Assembly (NCBI GenBank): GCA_021819025.1
Contig: JAKASN010000008.1
Span: 1 to 13,144 of the forward strand
DNA: 13,144 bases
Direction of reading: 5' to 3'
Source of the DNA: Actinomycetes bacterium
GTDB taxonomy: Bacteria > Actinomycetota > Acidimicrobiia > Acidimicrobiales > Acidimicrobiaceae
The position numbers and the translations under genes are program-made. The notes under the pieces were generated by a model. That model worked only from the letters and a program-made list of their open reading frames with translations. It was not told the DNA's origin and searched no databases. Positions 12,336 through 13,144 of the stretch are shown here, piece after piece. Position 1 is the stretch's first letter. Each line of letters opens with the position of its first letter.

Positions 12336-13144
12336 TCAAGGGCGGCCGAGCCTTTTTTGTTTCGTTCCCGAAGCTTCAAAGCCAAAGAGCTTTAGCGACC
12401 CGCGCACCAGCCGCGTCATGGGGGAGTCCGCAGCACCGGCGTTTGAGGAGCCTTCGTCTGGATTCGCCTCGGGTTCACCGGCGCGAGATTCGGCTTCGCT
12501 GGGGATAATTCGATGGCGGCGGAAGCCGAAATAGAGGATTCCCCCGATGGGTATAGGGAGCCAAAAGTTAATGAGGCGGTACCCGATTACTCCGAGAATC
12601 GCAATGGCTCGCGGCGATCCGAAACCCACCAAGGTCGAGGTGAGAACGCCTTCGATCACTCCGAGGCCACCCGGAGTTATCGGTATCGCCGCGAGGACGT
12701 TGGCGAGGCCATAGGAGACTAAAAGAGCGTCGGGATTGACGATATAGCCAAAAGCCGCCATGAAGACCCAAAGCGATGCGGCATCGGCGAGCCAATTTAT
12801 CGAAGCAAAGATGACGGCTTTTTTGAGCAGGTCGGGATGCGACTCTAATTCTGCGATACGATGGCCGACGCGCGCGATGATGCCATAGACGCGATCTCGA
12901 GGAATGAAGCGAAGCTTCGCGCAAAGCACATCGAGATAGTGCCCCGCCTTTTCTTCGCCTCGGGTAAAGAGGATCAGAAGGGCGAAGAAGATCGCAAATA
13001 CCACCACGCCGAGACCGGCAGCCAGCGCATAGAGGGGGTTGAAGCCGCGCAGCGGGATGGAGACCAGAAGAGCCAGCCAGAGGATGACATTGAGCACCAA
13101 GGCAGATCCGATCCCCTGTAAGGCGAGGGCAAAGCCAGCGTCGG
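12336..13144 (-). CDS. LPG-synthetase-TM / AglD2-family membrane protein (5' end beyond window)
   Basis: The frame is open from the window edge, so the N-terminus is missing; 268 residues are visible. Hydrophobic segments include LVLNVILWLALLVSI, ALAAGLGVVVFAIFFALLIL, FASINWLADAASLWVFMAAF, a segment containing LANVLAAIPITPGGLGVIEG, and the pair around AIAILGVIGYRLINF. The P-T-P-G-G-L-G-x-x-E sequence is the hallmark of the UPF0104/lysylphosphatidylglycerol-synthetase transmembrane family (PF03706), which includes MprF flippase domains and lipid-linked glycan proteins. The role is probably lipid or lipid-linked sugar handling at the inner membrane. The C-terminus is a charged, low-complexity tail (RRHRIIPSEAESRAGEPEAN onward) with no fold. 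The ppx gene follows 121 nt downstream on the same strand but has its own promoter candidate. Confidence 0.85.
   Translation of the reverse strand, partial: DAGFALALQGIGSALVLNVILWLALLVSIPLRGFNPLYALAAGLGVVVFAIFFALLILFTRGEEKAGHYLDVLCAKLRFIPRDRVYGIIARVGHRIAELESHPDLLKKAVIFASINWLADAASLWVFMAAFGYIVNPDALLVSYGLANVLAAIPITPGGLGVIEGVLTSTLVGFGSPRAIAILGVIGYRLINFWLPIPIGGILYFGFRRHRIIPSEAESRAGEPEANPDEGSSNAGAADSPMTRLVRGSLKLFGFEASGTKQKRLGRP

Overview
This 13.1 kb window looks like chromosomal DNA of a medium-to-high-GC actinobacterium. An Acidimicrobiia-like lineage is my guess, not something the sequence proves. The reasons are the protein set (an actinobacterial-looking RodA/FtsW paralogue, RecD2, Ppx with a C-terminal HD domain, Prx5), many GTG/TTG starts, and several genes with a TAnnnT -10-like hexamer 6-8 nt before the start codon and no Shine-Dalgarno sequence, which is the arrangement expected of leaderless mRNAs. 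No CRISPR array, rRNA, tRNA or intact insertion sequence was seen.

Left end (1-1301): a VapBC-type toxin-antitoxin pair on the minus strand (AbrB-fold antitoxin overlapping a PIN-domain toxin that runs off the window), followed by about 650 nt with no intact gene. Inside that stretch is a decayed fragment, on the minus strand, that reads as the helix-turn-helix of an AraC/Ada-type protein. This looks like an accessory, gene-poor patch.

Metabolic and repair block (1302-5974): a D-isomer-specific 2-hydroxyacid dehydrogenase (minus) is divergent from a small metallo-beta-lactamase-fold hydrolase (plus). The 144-nt region between them carries a perfect 8-bp inverted repeat. Downstream on the plus strand are a RecD2-type helicase and a Prx5-type peroxiredoxin.

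Cell-envelope and polyphosphate block (6019-12214): an orphan RodA/FtsW/SpoVE-family glycan polymerase (minus) is divergent from ppk1 (plus). ppk1 is followed by a CYTH/triphosphate-tunnel protein, probably in one operon. Convergent to these is an exopolyphosphatase-family gene (Ppx/GppA plus HD domain). Synthesis (Ppk1), predicted hydrolysis (Ppx) and a polyanion-binding TTM-fold protein therefore sit together as a polyphosphate module. The rodA-ppk1 intergenic region has four copies of the hexamer CGTGCA and a separate 8-bp inverted repeat, which makes it the best candidate for a regulated promoter here.

Right end (12336-13144): the C-terminal part of a multi-pass membrane protein of the lysylphosphatidylglycerol-synthetase-TM / AglD2 family, truncated by the window edge.

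Most of the window is ordinary housekeeping sequence. I do not see a clearly new multi-gene system. The items most worth a second look are the CGTGCA cluster, the repeated leaderless promoter layout, the polyphosphate module with its CYTH partner, the MBL protein lacking the usual bridging Asp, and the Ada/AraC relic.
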